Below are positions 28,119 to 36,831 of a stretch of DNA of 45,041 nucleotides, piece after piece. The notes below the pieces were generated by a model. That model ran no database searches. It was not told the DNA's origin and saw only the letters and a list, made by a program, of their open reading frames with translations. A program made the position numbers and the translations under genes. Positions within the stretch are counted from its first letter, which is position 1; each line of letters begins with the position of its first letter. The stretch comes from Hyphomonas sp. (lineage in GTDB: Bacteria; Pseudomonadota; Alphaproteobacteria; Caulobacterales; Hyphomonadaceae): contig WGNP01000019.1 of the NCBI GenBank assembly GCA_016124495.1, positions 1 to 45,041 on the forward strand, written 5' to 3'.

Positions 28119-28757
28119 ATGAAGAAGTCTATGATCCTCGTTGCAGCGCTCGCGCTGCCGCTTTTCCTCCAGGCCTGCCAGACGGGTCCGAGCCAGCGCG
28201 TGCTGACGACCGGCGCGGCCGGCGCCATCCTCGGCGCAGGCGCCGGTATGATGGCGGGCGGTGACGACAAGCGCAACGCGGCCATCGGCGCCGCTGTCGG
28301 CGCGATCGCCGGCGTCTCGGTCGGCGTCTACATGGACAAGCAGGAAGAAAAACTGCGCCAGCAAACTGCGGGCACCGGCATCGAGGTTGACCGCGTCGGC
28401 GACCAGCTGCAGCTGACCATGCCGTCGAATGTGACCTTTTCGGTCAACAGCGCGACAATCCAGCCAGGCTTCTACGGCCCGCTGAACGATGTGGCCGCAA
28501 CACTCGTCGAGTTCCCCTCGACCGCAGTCGACATTATCGGCCATGCCAGCTCCGACGGCGCTGACGACTATAATATGACCCTGTCGCAGCAGCGGGCCCA
28601 GTCGGTGCGGACCTACCTCGTCGGCCGCGGCACGCAGGCTGTGCGCATAAACGCCATCGGCATGGGCGAAACCCAGCCGATCGCCGACAACTCCGCGCCT
28701 GAAGGCCGCGCGGCCAACCGCCGCGTGGAAATCCTTCTGACCCCGATCACGCAGTAA
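28119..28757 (+). CDS. OmpA family lipoprotein with glycine-zipper
   Basis: 212 residues: lipoprotein signal (LFLQAC, Cys20), a glycine-zipper region (AILGAGAGMMAGGDDKRNAA, then AAVGAIAGVSVG) and a C-terminal OmpA domain (about 95-208). The domain contains NSATIQPGFYGPLNDVA, VDIIGHASSDGADDYNMTLS with the peptidoglycan-contacting Asp, and EGRAANRRVEILL. This is the YiaD-like layout, which ties the outer membrane to peptidoglycan. AAGGAAG lies 7 bases before ATG. A hairpin follows at 28787-28812. Confidence 0.92.
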   Translation: MKKSMILVAALALPLFLQACQTGPSQRVLTTGAAGAILGAGAGMMAGGDDKRNAAIGAAVGAIAGVSVGVYMDKQEEKLRQQTAGTGIEVDRVGDQLQLTMPSNVTFSVNSATIQPGFYGPLNDVAATLVEFPSTAVDIIGHASSDGADDYNMTLSQQRAQSVRTYLVGRGTQAVRINAIGMGETQPIADNSAPEGRAANRRVEILLTPITQ

Positions 28758-28786
28758 CCTGCGTTTCGCCTGAACGGCTGAAGAAC

Positions 28787-28812
28787 GGTCGGTGGCTGAA
28801 AGGCTGCCGACC
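28787..28812 (+). terminator. Terminator after the OmpA lipoprotein gene
   Basis: The stem ggtcggtggc / gctgccgacc (with two wobble pairs) encloses loop tgaaag and is followed by cgtttgctttt. It lies 30 bases after the stop codon. Confidence 0.65.
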
Positions 28813-28912
28813 CGTTTGCTTTTCGCCCTGCGAGGCTGATTTCTATCAGGATTCGGCAGGAATTCGCGCATCGGTATATGGTGTTCCTGCGCAAAGCGCG
28901 GATCGTGGCGTT

Positions 28913-29545
28913 ATGAACAATACGGTACACGTTAAACGGGCGAGCGGGCCCTTCGGGCGCAGCGCGCCTTATGCCGGCCTGTTCTCGGAGTTCATCCGGG
29001 GGCTTTCCTGGGTATATCTCAGGACGATCGGCTGGCGCATCGGGTCCGACTGGCCGGTGCATGTGCCGAAATCCGTGATCGTGGCGGCGCCGCATACGTC
29101 CAACTGGGACGGGCTGACAATGGTGGCGGTGGCGGGCTGGTACCGGGTGAAGCTGAACTGGATGGGCAAGGCGGCGCTGGTGCGCGGGCCGCTTGGATGG
29201 CTGGTCAGACGGTCCGGCTGCGTACCGGTGGAGCGATCCACGTCGCAGGACGCGGTCGAGCAGATGCGGCGGGCCTTTGGGGCGCGCGAGACGATGCATC
29301 TCGCGGTCGCTCCGGAAGGCACGCGGGAGGCCAATCCGAACTGGAAGACAGGATTTTATCATATTGCGCGGTCGGCAGGCGTGCCACTGCTGATGGCGGT
29401 GCTGGACTACCGCACGCGGGTTCTGCGCCTCGAGGGGCCGCTGCCAGTGACGGCGGATGCGGCGGGGGACATGAAGAAGGTGCTGGCCTACTACGCCGAA
29501 GCGGACGGGAAATACCCGGAGCGCTTCGTCAAGCCGGACTGGTAG
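28913..29545 (+). CDS. PlsC-like 1-acyl-glycerol-phosphate acyltransferase family protein
   Basis: 210 residues. The acyltransferase motif HTSNWDG gives the catalytic His61 and Asp66 (H-x4-D), and APEGTRE at 133-139 is the glycerol-phosphate binding block. A hydrophobic stretch at about 27-42 and 68-82 suggests membrane contact. These enzymes pass an acyl chain to a lipid acceptor; the subgroup with HTSNWDG is often annotated as glycerol acyltransferase or ornithine-lipid-like, so the acceptor is open. No strong ribosome site is seen before ATG 28913. Confidence 0.85.
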   Translation: MNNTVHVKRASGPFGRSAPYAGLFSEFIRGLSWVYLRTIGWRIGSDWPVHVPKSVIVAAPHTSNWDGLTMVAVAGWYRVKLNWMGKAALVRGPLGWLVRRSGCVPVERSTSQDAVEQMRRAFGARETMHLAVAPEGTREANPNWKTGFYHIARSAGVPLLMAVLDYRTRVLRLEGPLPVTADAAGDMKKVLAYYAEADGKYPERFVKPDW

Positions 29546-29549
29546 CGGT

Positions 29550-30071
29550 TTAGCGGCAGGCTTCTGCAGCCTTGTCGATTGCGGTGGCCGAGCCGCTCAG
29601 CGAGAACTTGTAGGACGTTTTCGTGCCGCGCGCCGAGGTGGCGTCGACGACGAGGCTCGCGCCCTTGCGAAGGGCTTCGACGATGGCCGGGTCGTCTGCA
29701 TCTTCGGCGAACGCCTCGCGGCCCACCGGGAAGAGAGACCAGGAGGAGCGGCCGATCTTGGCCTTGGGGGTGGAACCTTCCTTAAAGTCGTAGCCGACCT
29801 TGATCGATGGCTGGGCCTTCGCCTGACCGGATTTCCAGCTGGTCACGTAATACCAGACGGCGCCGTGGTTGACCTTGGTGGGCGTCTTGGTCGCGGCCTC
29901 GGTAGCGGCGTAACAGATCAGGTCGCCCTCGACGGTTTCGGTGAACACAGCCCAGTCCTTGAACCGGCCGACCGCCGTGGGCTCCGCAAGGGCGGCCCCG
30001 GCGAACAGGAAGGGCGCGATCACAATTGCGAGATGACCGGCGCGGCGAAATATTTTCTGTTGCGTGCTCAA
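29550..30071 (-). CDS. Invasion-associated locus B (IalB) family exported protein
   Basis: 173 residues with a signal peptide (cleavage near 29, AALA-EP) and the IalB fold: VGRFKDWAVFTETVEGDLICYAA, WYYVTSWKSGQ, IGRSSWSLFPVGREAFAEDA. Named from Bartonella, the family occurs in many free-living alphaproteobacteria, where it is periplasmic and without a proven activity. The start is TTG 30071, with GGGAA 7 bases upstream; no in-frame ATG is near. It is divergent from the ECF sigma gene. Confidence 0.85.
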   Translation of the reverse strand: MSTQQKIFRRAGHLAIVIAPFLFAGAALAEPTAVGRFKDWAVFTETVEGDLICYAATEAATKTPTKVNHGAVWYYVTSWKSGQAKAQPSIKVGYDFKEGSTPKAKIGRSSWSLFPVGREAFAEDADDPAIVEALRKGASLVVDATSARGTKTSYKFSLSGSATAIDKAAEACR

Positions 30072-30178
30072 TATTTTATTCCCATAGTCGCTTCAGGGCA
30101 TATCTCTAGTGGCAACAGCCTCCGCGCACGACCACGAGAAACACTTATAACGAGTATAAATAGGAAAATCCAAGCGTC

Positions 30179-30823
30179 ATGGTTGCTTTACCGAAGGATC
30201 AGGCAGAGAGTGTAACCGTTAAGACGGGAAAGGCTCCGCGTGTGTTCGACAAGACAGTCCGAACGGTAGATCCCTCCCAGAGGGAGCGGCATGCTGACTG
30301 TATGGCGGCGATCTCCAGTGACCGGTCCCGGCCCGCGTTTTCCGAGCTGTTCGATTTCTACGCCCCCCGGATCAAGAGCTACATGCTGCGCCTCGGCGCC
30401 AGTGACGCCGAGGCTGAGGAACTGGCGCAGGACGTGATGATCACGGTCTGGCAGAAGGCGGGGATGTACGATCGCAAGCAGGCGTCGGTCTCGACCTGGA
30501 TGTTCCGGATTGCGCGCAACCGGCGCATCGATCTGCAACGCAGGCAGCGCCGCCCGGAACTCACCGCTGATGATCCGATGCTGCGCCCGCCGGAAATCGA
30601 GCAACCTGATTCGCTGATGTCGCGCGACCAGCTGGAAGGCATCGTGCGTTCTCAGCTCGTCAAGCTTCCGGCCGACCAGCTCCTGCTGCTGCAAGCCGCG
30701 TTCTATGACGGCCTGTCGCATTCTGAAATTGCGCGGGCCTTCAATCTGCCGCTTGGTACGGTCAAGTCGCGTATCCGGCTGGCGTTTCTTCGCCTGAGAG
30801 GCGAGCTCGAAGGGGCAACTTAA
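30179..30823 (+). CDS. ECF sigma factor, RpoE/ECF11-like
   Basis: 214 residues. Region 2 (FSELFDFYAPRIKSYMLRLG, EELAQDVMITVWQKAGMYD, ASVSTWMFRIARNRRIDLQR) and region 4 (LPADQLLLLQAAFYDGLSHS, EIARAFNLPLGTVKSRIRLA) are clear, with no extra domains. It resembles the sigma factors paired with ChrR that respond to singlet oxygen in alphaproteobacteria. The start at ATG 30179 gives a longer N-terminus than usual; ATG 30302 is a possible start nearer to the sigma domain. No copy of a TGATCC/TAAGA type promoter was found upstream. The gene for its ChrR-like partner follows 86 bases downstream. Confidence 0.88.
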   Translation: MVALPKDQAESVTVKTGKAPRVFDKTVRTVDPSQRERHADCMAAISSDRSRPAFSELFDFYAPRIKSYMLRLGASDAEAEELAQDVMITVWQKAGMYDRKQASVSTWMFRIARNRRIDLQRRQRRPELTADDPMLRPPEIEQPDSLMSRDQLEGIVRSQLVKLPADQLLLLQAAFYDGLSHSEIARAFNLPLGTVKSRIRLAFLRLRGELEGAT

Positions 30824-30909
30824 CCCTTCTGCTATACTCCGCAGCCTTGCCTCCTTGACCTTAGCGTCAGGAGAACAATGTTGGTAGAAACGACCGGAAT
30901 TTTCAATCG

Positions 30910-31584
30910 ATGTCTGCTTCCCCTCCCAACACGTTCAGTGAGCTCTACGCCGCCTATGCGGCGGGCTGTCTCGATCCGGCATTTGCGCTGATGTTGGAAA
31001 CGCAGAGCGTTCTGCGCCCGGAAATCCGCGACGCGGTGGCGCTCAGCGAAGTGATCTCGGGCAGCATTCTGGAGACAGCGCCCGCCGCCAAGCTGACCGA
31101 CGGCGCGCTCGACCGGGCGCTGGCGGCTATCGACGCGCTGGAGGCTGACGAAGTGTCTTCCGTGCGCGCCGGCCGCGAGGCAGGCGAGGCGATGGAAGAG
31201 ATGCTGGCGCTGCCCGAGCCGCTGCGCACGGCGGCGCTGGACGCGCTCGGCAAGAGCGGCTGGCAAGTCATGGGACGCGGACTGAAGCGCCTGAACCTCA
31301 GCGCTGGCTCCAAGCTAGAGACGGAACTCTACCGGATTGCGCCCGGCGCAAAGATCCCGCGCCACACGCATGCGGGCAGCGAATACACGCTGGTTCTGGC
31401 GGGCGGCTTTTCGGATGAACGAGGCAGCTATGGTCCCGGCGACGTGGTGATCAACGGCACCGACGATTACCACCAGCCGGTCGGCGACGAGGGCGAGGTT
31501 TGCTACGCCCTCGCGGTGCGCGATGGCGGGCTGCATTTCACCGGCGTGATGGGCTTCATCCAGCGGACCCTCCGCGCGCGCTAG
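30910..31584 (+). CDS. ChrR-like anti-sigma factor (cupin), zinc ligands missing in the N-terminal domain
   Basis: 224 residues. The C-terminal cupin has the ChrR pattern: IPRHTHAGSEYTLVLAGGF with His, His and Glu, and the DDYHQPVGDEGE histidine. The N-terminal anti-sigma domain aligns as ELYAAYAAGCLDPAFALMLE, but the His and CxxC of zinc-binding anti-sigma factors are absent: the region reads ETQSVLRPEIRD. Family members hold the sigma factor through this zinc domain and release it on singlet oxygen stress sensed by the cupin. No start-proximal ribosome site is seen; a strong one (AGGAG) belongs to an out-of-frame ATG at 30878. It overlaps the convergent SpoU gene by 4 bases. Confidence 0.85.
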   Translation: MSASPPNTFSELYAAYAAGCLDPAFALMLETQSVLRPEIRDAVALSEVISGSILETAPAAKLTDGALDRALAAIDALEADEVSSVRAGREAGEAMEEMLALPEPLRTAALDALGKSGWQVMGRGLKRLNLSAGSKLETELYRIAPGAKIPRHTHAGSEYTLVLAGGFSDERGSYGPGDVVINGTDDYHQPVGDEGEVCYALAVRDGGLHFTGVMGFIQRTLRAR

Positions 31585-32114
31585 TCCTCACCGGGCCTGT
31601 TTCTATCCGGACCTGGAACATGTTTCCGGCCCGGCGCGTCCGGGCCGCCCGGCATGATCGGTCGGGGGGCATGGCCGCCCATTGAGAGGTGGCGGTCATA
31701 CATGACCATCGCGCCCGCAAGACTGACATTGATGCAGAACTTGGTGGGGATCTTCACGACATGCGCGCAGCGGTCGAGGATCGCGGGCGAAAGGTTTCCC
31801 TTCTCGGGCCCGAGGATATAGGCTGCCTGCGGCGGATGCCGGAAAGAGGGGAGCATGACTGCGTCATCGGTCAGCTCGATGCCGACCAGCTGGCAGCCGC
31901 GCGGCAGCTGCATCTCGTCGAGCGAGTCCCATTGGTAAAAGGGGATCTGGTCTTCGCTCTTGGACGTATCGGCCCAGTGGCCTTCCTTGATATTCTTCGC
32001 TGCCCGGATCGAGAAGATGAAACTGGCGCCGAAGGCATGGCCAGTGCGCATCAGGGCGCCGAGGTTCATCGGTTTGGAAATGCGCTCGGCGCCGATGGCG
32101 AAGAAGCCCCGCAT
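31581..32114 (-). CDS. SpoU/TrmH family RNA 2'-O-methyltransferase
   Basis: 177 residues of the SPOUT knot fold. The SAM-binding motifs are NLGALMRTGHAFG near the start, YILGPEKGNLS and KIPTKFCINVSLAGAMVMYD at the end, which form motifs 1-3 of the SpoU family. It should methylate a ribose in rRNA or tRNA; the target is not predictable. A proline/glycine-rich tail (about 148-177) is extra. It is the last gene of a minus-strand group after the isoaspartyl peptidase and a membrane protein. Confidence 0.88.
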   Translation of the reverse strand: MRGFFAIGAERISKPMNLGALMRTGHAFGASFIFSIRAAKNIKEGHWADTSKSEDQIPFYQWDSLDEMQLPRGCQLVGIELTDDAVMLPSFRHPPQAAYILGPEKGNLSPAILDRCAHVVKIPTKFCINVSLAGAMVMYDRHLSMGGHAPRPIMPGGPDAPGRKHVPGPDRNRPGED

Positions 32115-32115
32115 G

Positions 32116-32436
32116 TCAGATCACTCCAAAGGCGTAGCGTCCGCACAGGACGACGATCAGCAGCAGGCCGGGGGCGACCAGGGCGACGCGGCGGGCGAGG
32201 ACCAGGTGGGCGACGGGCTTGGGATATTCCGTAGACAGATAATGCGCGTGCTGGGAGGCCGGCTCCGCGCGCCCGGCATCATATATGGCGGTGCGGTAAG
32301 CCGTATCGGTATGCTTGCCACCGAATTTGGCGGCGAGCGCGCGGCGCAGCACGATGGACAGCAGCATCCGCATCTGCGCGGCGAGCAGGATGGCGAAGGC
32401 GAGCAATGTGGTGAGGATCCAGAAGAGGACGATCAC
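32116..32436 (-). CDS. Hypothetical two-helix membrane protein
   Basis: 106 residues with a hydrophobic helix at each end (about 3-22 and 84-104) and a polar middle ([20 protein letters not shown]). Its start overlaps the stop of the peptidase gene by 4 bases, and the SpoU gene begins 1 base after its stop, so the three genes form one operon. No family recognised. Confidence 0.7.
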   Translation of the reverse strand: MIVLFWILTTLLAFAILLAAQMRMLLSIVLRRALAAKFGGKHTDTAYRTAIYDAGRAEPASQHAHYLSTEYPKPVAHLVLARRVALVAPGLLLIVVLCGRYAFGVI

Positions 32437-33305
32437 AGGAAAGTCCCCACTTCGAAACGGCCGCGCGAATCGGCGAGGGCGCGCTTCAGGCCGGAGGAGT
32501 TGAAGCCCCAGGCGAGCTCGCCGCAGGCCGAGACGGCGATCATGCCGCCATTGCCGCCGAGGCGTTTGACATCGTCGAGCGCGCCGCGGACGGCCTTTTC
32601 AAAGGCTTGGTTGCCATAGCGGATGCGGGCAGAGACATCGGCGGCGGCATTGGCGCGGATGAAATACTCGCCGAGGCCGGTGCAGCTTACCGCGCAGCGC
32701 TCGTCGGCCCAGGTGCCGGCGCCGATGATCGGCGTGTCGCCGATGCGGCCGGGGGTTTTCGACAGGACGCCGCCGGTGGAGGTGGCGGCAGCGAGGTCGC
32801 CGTACTGGTCGAGCGCGACGGCGCCGACCGTGCCCATGCCCGGCGATTGCTCCTGCATGGTGTCTTCGGCGACGGCGCCATAATAGGTCTTGGGATCAGT
32901 GACGCGGGCGAGGTTGGCGGAGGCGGCGAGTGTGGCCGCGCCGCCAGCGACGAGCAGCACGTTTGGGGTGCGCTCCATCACCGCGCGTGCAGCCTTCACG
33001 GGGCTTTCGAAGCCCTGCAGCGCGCCGACAGCGCCGGCGCGGCGGGTGCGCCCGTCCATGATCGCGGCGTCGAGTTCCCATTGGCCGGCCGTGTTCGGGC
33101 TGGCGCCCTTGCCGGCGACATAGAGGCCGGACGCTTCGAGCGCCGTGACCATCGCCTCGACCACGTCCAGCGCAGCTTCGCCCGCGGCGAGGCGCGCAGC
33201 GCCGTCCTTGAGGAGCGCGCCCAGGTGCGCCTCTTCCGGGGCATAGTCGCGCCCGAAGATCGGACCTGCGCCGCCATGCAGGGCAAGAGCCCAGAGTTTC
33301 GCCAT
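32433..33305 (-). CDS. Isoaspartyl peptidase / plant-type L-asparaginase
   Basis: 290 residues of the Ntn-hydrolase asparaginase family. The protein begins [11 protein letters not shown], a family hallmark, and the nucleophile Thr159 lies in [11 protein letters not shown], at which the proenzyme is expected to cut itself into alpha and beta subunits. [13 protein letters not shown] and TGLGEYFIR supply substrate contacts. It hydrolyses isoaspartyl dipeptides and asparagine, so it recycles damaged peptides. ATG 33305 follows AAAGAGG; the longer open frame upstream is not protein-like. First gene of a three-gene operon. Confidence 0.92.
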   Translation of the reverse strand: MAKLWALALHGGAGPIFGRDYAPEEAHLGALLKDGAARLAAGEAALDVVEAMVTALEASGLYVAGKGASPNTAGQWELDAAIMDGRTRRAGAVGALQGFESPVKAARAVMERTPNVLLVAGGAATLAASANLARVTDPKTYYGAVAEDTMQEQSPGMGTVGAVALDQYGDLAAATSTGGVLSKTPGRIGDTPIIGAGTWADERCAVSCTGLGEYFIRANAAADVSARIRYGNQAFEKAVRGALDDVKRLGGNGGMIAVSACGELAWGFNSSGLKRALADSRGRFEVGTFL

Positions 33306-33404
33306 CTCTTTTTGCCTCTTTCCCCTCGCGTCAGGCTTGGCGTGGGTGTGACGCATGGCTACCGTCAGGGTAGCGAAACAACAAGCCGTGAAGGGAGCTC
33401 CCGC

Positions 33405-34394
33405 ATGAAAGCCGTGCTGTCGAAAACCGTGGGAGGGCCTGAGACCCTCGTACTCGAGGATGTCGCCGTTCCGACGCCGGGCAAGGGCCAGGTACTGATC
33501 CAGGTCAAAGCCTGCGGGGTGAACTTTCCGGATTCGCTGATGCTGCTGGACATGTACCAGTTCAAGCCGGCGCGTCCCTTTGCGCCGGGCGGGGAAGTGG
33601 CGGGCATCGTCTCGGCGTTGGGCGAGGGCGTCAGCCATGTGAAGCCGGGCGACCGGGTGCTGGCCTCGGTCGGCACGGGCGGGATGGCGGAATATGCCGT
33701 GGCGGCGGCGCCGAGCGTGATGCTGATCCCGGACAACATGCCGTTTGACGAGGCGGCGGCGCTGATGATGACCTACGGCACGTCTTATTATGCGCTGAAG
33801 GACAGGGCGAACCCGAAGCCCGGCGAGAAGCTGCTGGTGCTAGGCGCGGCGGGCGGCGTGGGCATCGCGGCGGTGGAGCTCGGAAAGGCGATGGGCCTCG
33901 AAGTGATCGCGGCGGCCTCGACGCAGGAGAAGGTGGACTTCTGCCTCTCCAAGGGCGCCGACAAGGGGCTTGTCTATGCGAGCGAACTGGACCGCGACGG
34001 GCAGAAGAAATTTGCTGACGACATCAAGGCCGTGTCCGGCGGCGGTATCGACATTGTGTATGATGGCGTCGGCGGCAACTATGCCGAGCCTGCGGTGCGC
34101 GCGCTCAACTGGGAAGGGCGGTTCCTCGTGATCGGCTTTCCGGCCGGCATTCCGAAACTGCCGCTGAACCTGACGCTGCTGAAGAGCTGCGATGTGCGCG
34201 GCGTATTCTGGGGCGCGGCGGTGGCGCGCGATCCAAAGGCGCATGCGCAGAACGTCAAGGAGCTGTTCGAGCTTTACAGGGCCGGCAAGATCCGGCCGCA
34301 CATCTCGAACTCCTATCCGCTCGAGCGCGGCGGCGACGCCATCCGTGAGCTGATGGACCGCAAGGCGACGGGGAAGGTCGTTGTTCTCATATAA
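33405..34394 (+). CDS. Quinone oxidoreductase-type medium-chain dehydrogenase
   Basis: 329 residues of the zinc-free MDR family. Visible parts are [74 protein letters not shown] as the NADPH-binding segment, and the end [20 protein letters not shown]. The cysteines of the structural zinc site are absent. Such enzymes reduce quinones or enones with NADPH; the substrate is not known. GGGAG precedes ATG 33405 by 6-7 bases. It ends in a strong bidirectional terminator. Confidence 0.9.
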   Translation: MKAVLSKTVGGPETLVLEDVAVPTPGKGQVLIQVKACGVNFPDSLMLLDMYQFKPARPFAPGGEVAGIVSALGEGVSHVKPGDRVLASVGTGGMAEYAVAAAPSVMLIPDNMPFDEAAALMMTYGTSYYALKDRANPKPGEKLLVLGAAGGVGIAAVELGKAMGLEVIAAASTQEKVDFCLSKGADKGLVYASELDRDGQKKFADDIKAVSGGGIDIVYDGVGGNYAEPAVRALNWEGRFLVIGFPAGIPKLPLNLTLLKSCDVRGVFWGAAVARDPKAHAQNVKELFELYRAGKIRPHISNSYPLERGGDAIRELMDRKATGKVVVLI

Positions 34395-34439
34395 CCCACT
34401 TTACCGCGCGAAAGCGGGAGTACGCTGAAGCCTGAACGA

Positions 34440-34471
34440 AAAACCCCGCTGGATACATCCAGCGGGGTTTT
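34440..34471. terminator. Bidirectional terminator between the quinone reductase and dnaK
   Basis: A near-perfect stem of 14 bp (aaaaccccgctgga / tccagcggggtttt) with a 4-base loop and A and T tracts at both ends. It serves two convergent genes and is the strongest hairpin of the window. It also closes the dnaK transcript with no dnaJ behind it. Confidence 0.9.
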
Positions 34472-34491
34472 GTCTGTTGGGGACGGAAGGC

Positions 34492-36384
34492 CTAGGCGCG
34501 TTTGTCGCCGTCGACTTCTTCGAAGTCGGCGTCGACGACGCCGTCATCCTTGGCGCCGTCGGCTTCGGCGGCGGCGGTGCCAGCAGCGGCATAGATCGCC
34601 TCGCCAAGTTTCATCGCGGCGTTCATCAGCGCCTGGTGTTTGGCCTGGATGTCGGCCGCATTGTCACCGGCGGCAGCGGTTTTCAGAGCCGCAATCGACG
34701 ATTCGATCTCGCCCCTGACCGCATCAGAGACTTTCGAGCTATGCTCGATCATCTGCTTCTCGGTCTGGTGAATGAGGGCTTCGGCATGGTTCTTGGCTTC
34801 GACCAGTTCCCGGCGGGCCTTGTCGGCGCCGGCATTGGCTTCAGCTTCGGCCATCATCTTCTTGATGTCGGCTTCGGAGAGACCGCCGTCCGCCTGGATG
34901 GTGATCTGCTGTTCCTTTCCGGTGGCCTTGTCCTTGGCTGAGACCGAGACGATGCCGTTGGCGTCGATGTCGAAGGTCACCTCGATCTGCGGCAGGCCGC
35001 GCGGGGCCGGTGGCAGGCCTTCGAGGTTGAACTGGCCGAGCATCTTGTTATCGCTGGCCATCTCGCGCTCGCCCTGGAAGACTTTGATGGTCACGGCGGG
35101 CTGATTGTCTTCGGCGGTCGAGAAGACCTGCGACTTCTTCGTCGGGATGGTGGTGTTGCGGTCGATCAGGCGGGTGAAGATGCCGCCGAGCGTTTCGATG
35201 CCGAGTGAGAGCGGAGTGACGTCGAGAAGGACCACGTCCTTCACGTCGCCTTGCAGCACGCCGCCCTGGATCGCGGCGCCGATGGCGACGACTTCATCCG
35301 GGTTGACGCCCTTGTGTGGTTCCTTACCGAAGAACTTCTTCACGGCTTCCTGCACCGCGGGCATCCGCGTCATGCCGCCGACGAGGACGACCTCATCGAT
35401 GTCAGCCGCCGTTTTGCCGGCGTCCTTGAGAGCTTTCTGGCACGGGTCGATGGTGCGCTTGACGAGGTCTTCGACAAGGCCTTCGAACTTGGCGCGGGTC
35501 AGCTTGATGTTGAGGTGTTTCGGACCGGTCGCGTCTGCCGTGATGAAAGGCAGGTTCACTTCGTACTGCGTGGCAGATGAGAGCTCCTTCTTGGCCTTCT
35601 CGGCTTCTTCCTTGAGGCGCTGAAGGGCGAGCTTGTCGGTCTTCAGGTCGATGCCCTGTTCCTTTTTGAACTCGGCCGCCAGGAATTCGACGATGCGAAG
35701 GTCGAAGTCTTCACCGCCGAGGAACGTGTCGCCGTTGGTGGAGAGCACTTCGAAGACGCCGTCGCCGATCTCGAGGAGGGAGACGTCGAACGTTCCGCCG
35801 CCAAGGTCATAGACGGCGATGGTTTTGTTGCCAGCCTTGTCGAGGCCGTAGGCGAGGGCAGCAGCTGTCGGCTCGTTGATAATTCGCAGCACGTCGAGGC
35901 CGGCGATGCGGCCTGCGTCTTTCGTTGCCTGGCGCTGGGCGTCGTTGAAGTAGGCAGGGACGGTAATGACGGCCTGCGTCACTTTTGCGCCGAGATAGGC
36001 TTCTGCGGTTTCCTTCATCTTGGTCAGGATCAAAGCGGAGACTTCCTGAGGGGAATAGTCCTTGTCGCGGCCCTTGACCCAGGCGTCGCCGTTCGGTGCC
36101 TTGACGATGCCGAAGGGGCTCATGGCCTTGTCCTTCTGGGCCGTCGGGTCGTCGAAGGTGCGGCCGATCAGGCGCTTGATGGCGTAGAAGGTAAAGTCTG
36201 GGTTGGTGACACCCTGGCGGCGGGCGGGCTGGCCGATGAGGCGGTCGCCGCCCTCGGTGAAGGCCACAACAGACGGGGTGGTGCGGGCGCCCTCGGAGTT
36301 TTCGATAACCTTGGCCTGGCCGCCTTCCATGACGGCAACGCACGAGTTCGTGGTGCCGAGGTCGATGCCGATGATCTTGCTCAT
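34492..36384 (-). CDS. dnaK: Hsp70 chaperone DnaK
   Basis: 630 residues. The ATPase domain starts [18 protein letters not shown] and shows the phosphate and adenosine motifs ([29 protein letters not shown]); the peptide-binding domain includes [19 protein letters not shown] text ([20 protein letters not shown]) and the lid ends in the acidic EEVDGDKRA tail. It folds and disaggregates proteins with DnaJ and GrpE; grpE is at 40.6-41.1 kb, but dnaJ is not next to it. The gene is closed by its own terminator and has a heat-shock type promoter about 140 bases upstream. Confidence 0.98.
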   Translation of the reverse strand: MSKIIGIDLGTTNSCVAVMEGGQAKVIENSEGARTTPSVVAFTEGGDRLIGQPARRQGVTNPDFTFYAIKRLIGRTFDDPTAQKDKAMSPFGIVKAPNGDAWVKGRDKDYSPQEVSALILTKMKETAEAYLGAKVTQAVITVPAYFNDAQRQATKDAGRIAGLDVLRIINEPTAAALAYGLDKAGNKTIAVYDLGGGTFDVSLLEIGDGVFEVLSTNGDTFLGGEDFDLRIVEFLAAEFKKEQGIDLKTDKLALQRLKEEAEKAKKELSSATQYEVNLPFITADATGPKHLNIKLTRAKFEGLVEDLVKRTIDPCQKALKDAGKTAADIDEVVLVGGMTRMPAVQEAVKKFFGKEPHKGVNPDEVVAIGAAIQGGVLQGDVKDVVLLDVTPLSLGIETLGGIFTRLIDRNTTIPTKKSQVFSTAEDNQPAVTIKVFQGEREMASDNKMLGQFNLEGLPPAPRGLPQIEVTFDIDANGIVSVSAKDKATGKEQQITIQADGGLSEADIKKMMAEAEANAGADKARRELVEAKNHAEALIHQTEKQMIEHSSKVSDAVRGEIESSIAALKTAAAGDNAADIQAKHQALMNAAMKLGEAIYAAAGTAAAEADGAKDDGVVDADFEEVDGDKRA

Positions 36385-36526
36385 ACTGTCTCTCTCTTCG
36401 TTAGCTGCCTTGGGCGGGGTTTGGGTTCGGTCTGCTCAGCAGCCCCGGCCGCCAATGGCTCTCTTAAAGTTTCTGTTTTGAGCGGTGGGGACGGCGGCCT
36501 GCGCCGACTCACCTGTTCGGTCGTCG

Positions 36527-36557
36527 ATATGGTGAACCCTGCGCGTCGCTCAAGGGG
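36527..36557 (-). promoter_or_regulatory. Putative RpoH (sigma 32) promoter of dnaK
   Basis: On the minus strand CCCCTTGAG (36557-36549) and CACCATAT (36534-36527) stand 14 bases apart. They match the heat-shock consensus CCCTTGAA, N13-17, CCCCATNT with two mismatches. The site ends about 142 bases before the dnaK ATG, with no gene between. Confidence 0.7.
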
Positions 36558-36622
36558 CATATGCACATTTGGATAGGTGGCGTGATAGGCGGCGTCTATG
36601 GCGGAGTCGGATGGGATCAATT

Positions 36623-36637
36623 TGCAAATCATTCTCA
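36623..36637. promoter_or_regulatory. Fur/Irr-like 7-1-7 inverted repeat
   Basis: TGCAAATCATTCTCA is an imperfect palindrome of the form TGnnAAT-n-ATTnnCA, the layout of alphaproteobacterial iron-regulator boxes. It lies between dnaK (minus) and the aldo/keto reductase gene (plus), 195 bases before the latter. Apart from this, the dnaK promoter and low-quality ORFs, 36385-36831 shows nothing. Binding is a guess from pattern only. Confidence 0.35.
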
Positions 36638-36831
36638 TGGTTCTCATGTCCAGCGCATGAGCCTGAGATTTCCATCCTTGCCGCCCCCCGCCATGAAGCC
36701 GCTGACCTAAAGCCTGATGCACCTCGCCGTGGCGATCTCGGTCGCGTGCGCGCTGGCCTGCAGCTGGCGCGCCTCACTCGCAACCTTTCTGCCACGCGCC
36801 TATATCAGGCGGGTAACCAGAGGGCTCCCCA

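Noticed and set aside
30071..30179. ECF11-type autoregulatory promoter upstream of the sigma gene
   Set aside because: No TGATCC and TAAGA pair with proper spacing could be found; the A+T-rich stretch ttataacgagtataaat alone is not enough.
36381..36722. ORFs upstream of dnaK on the minus strand
   Set aside because: They cover the promoter region, lack ribosome sites, and their text is low in hydrophobic core residues.
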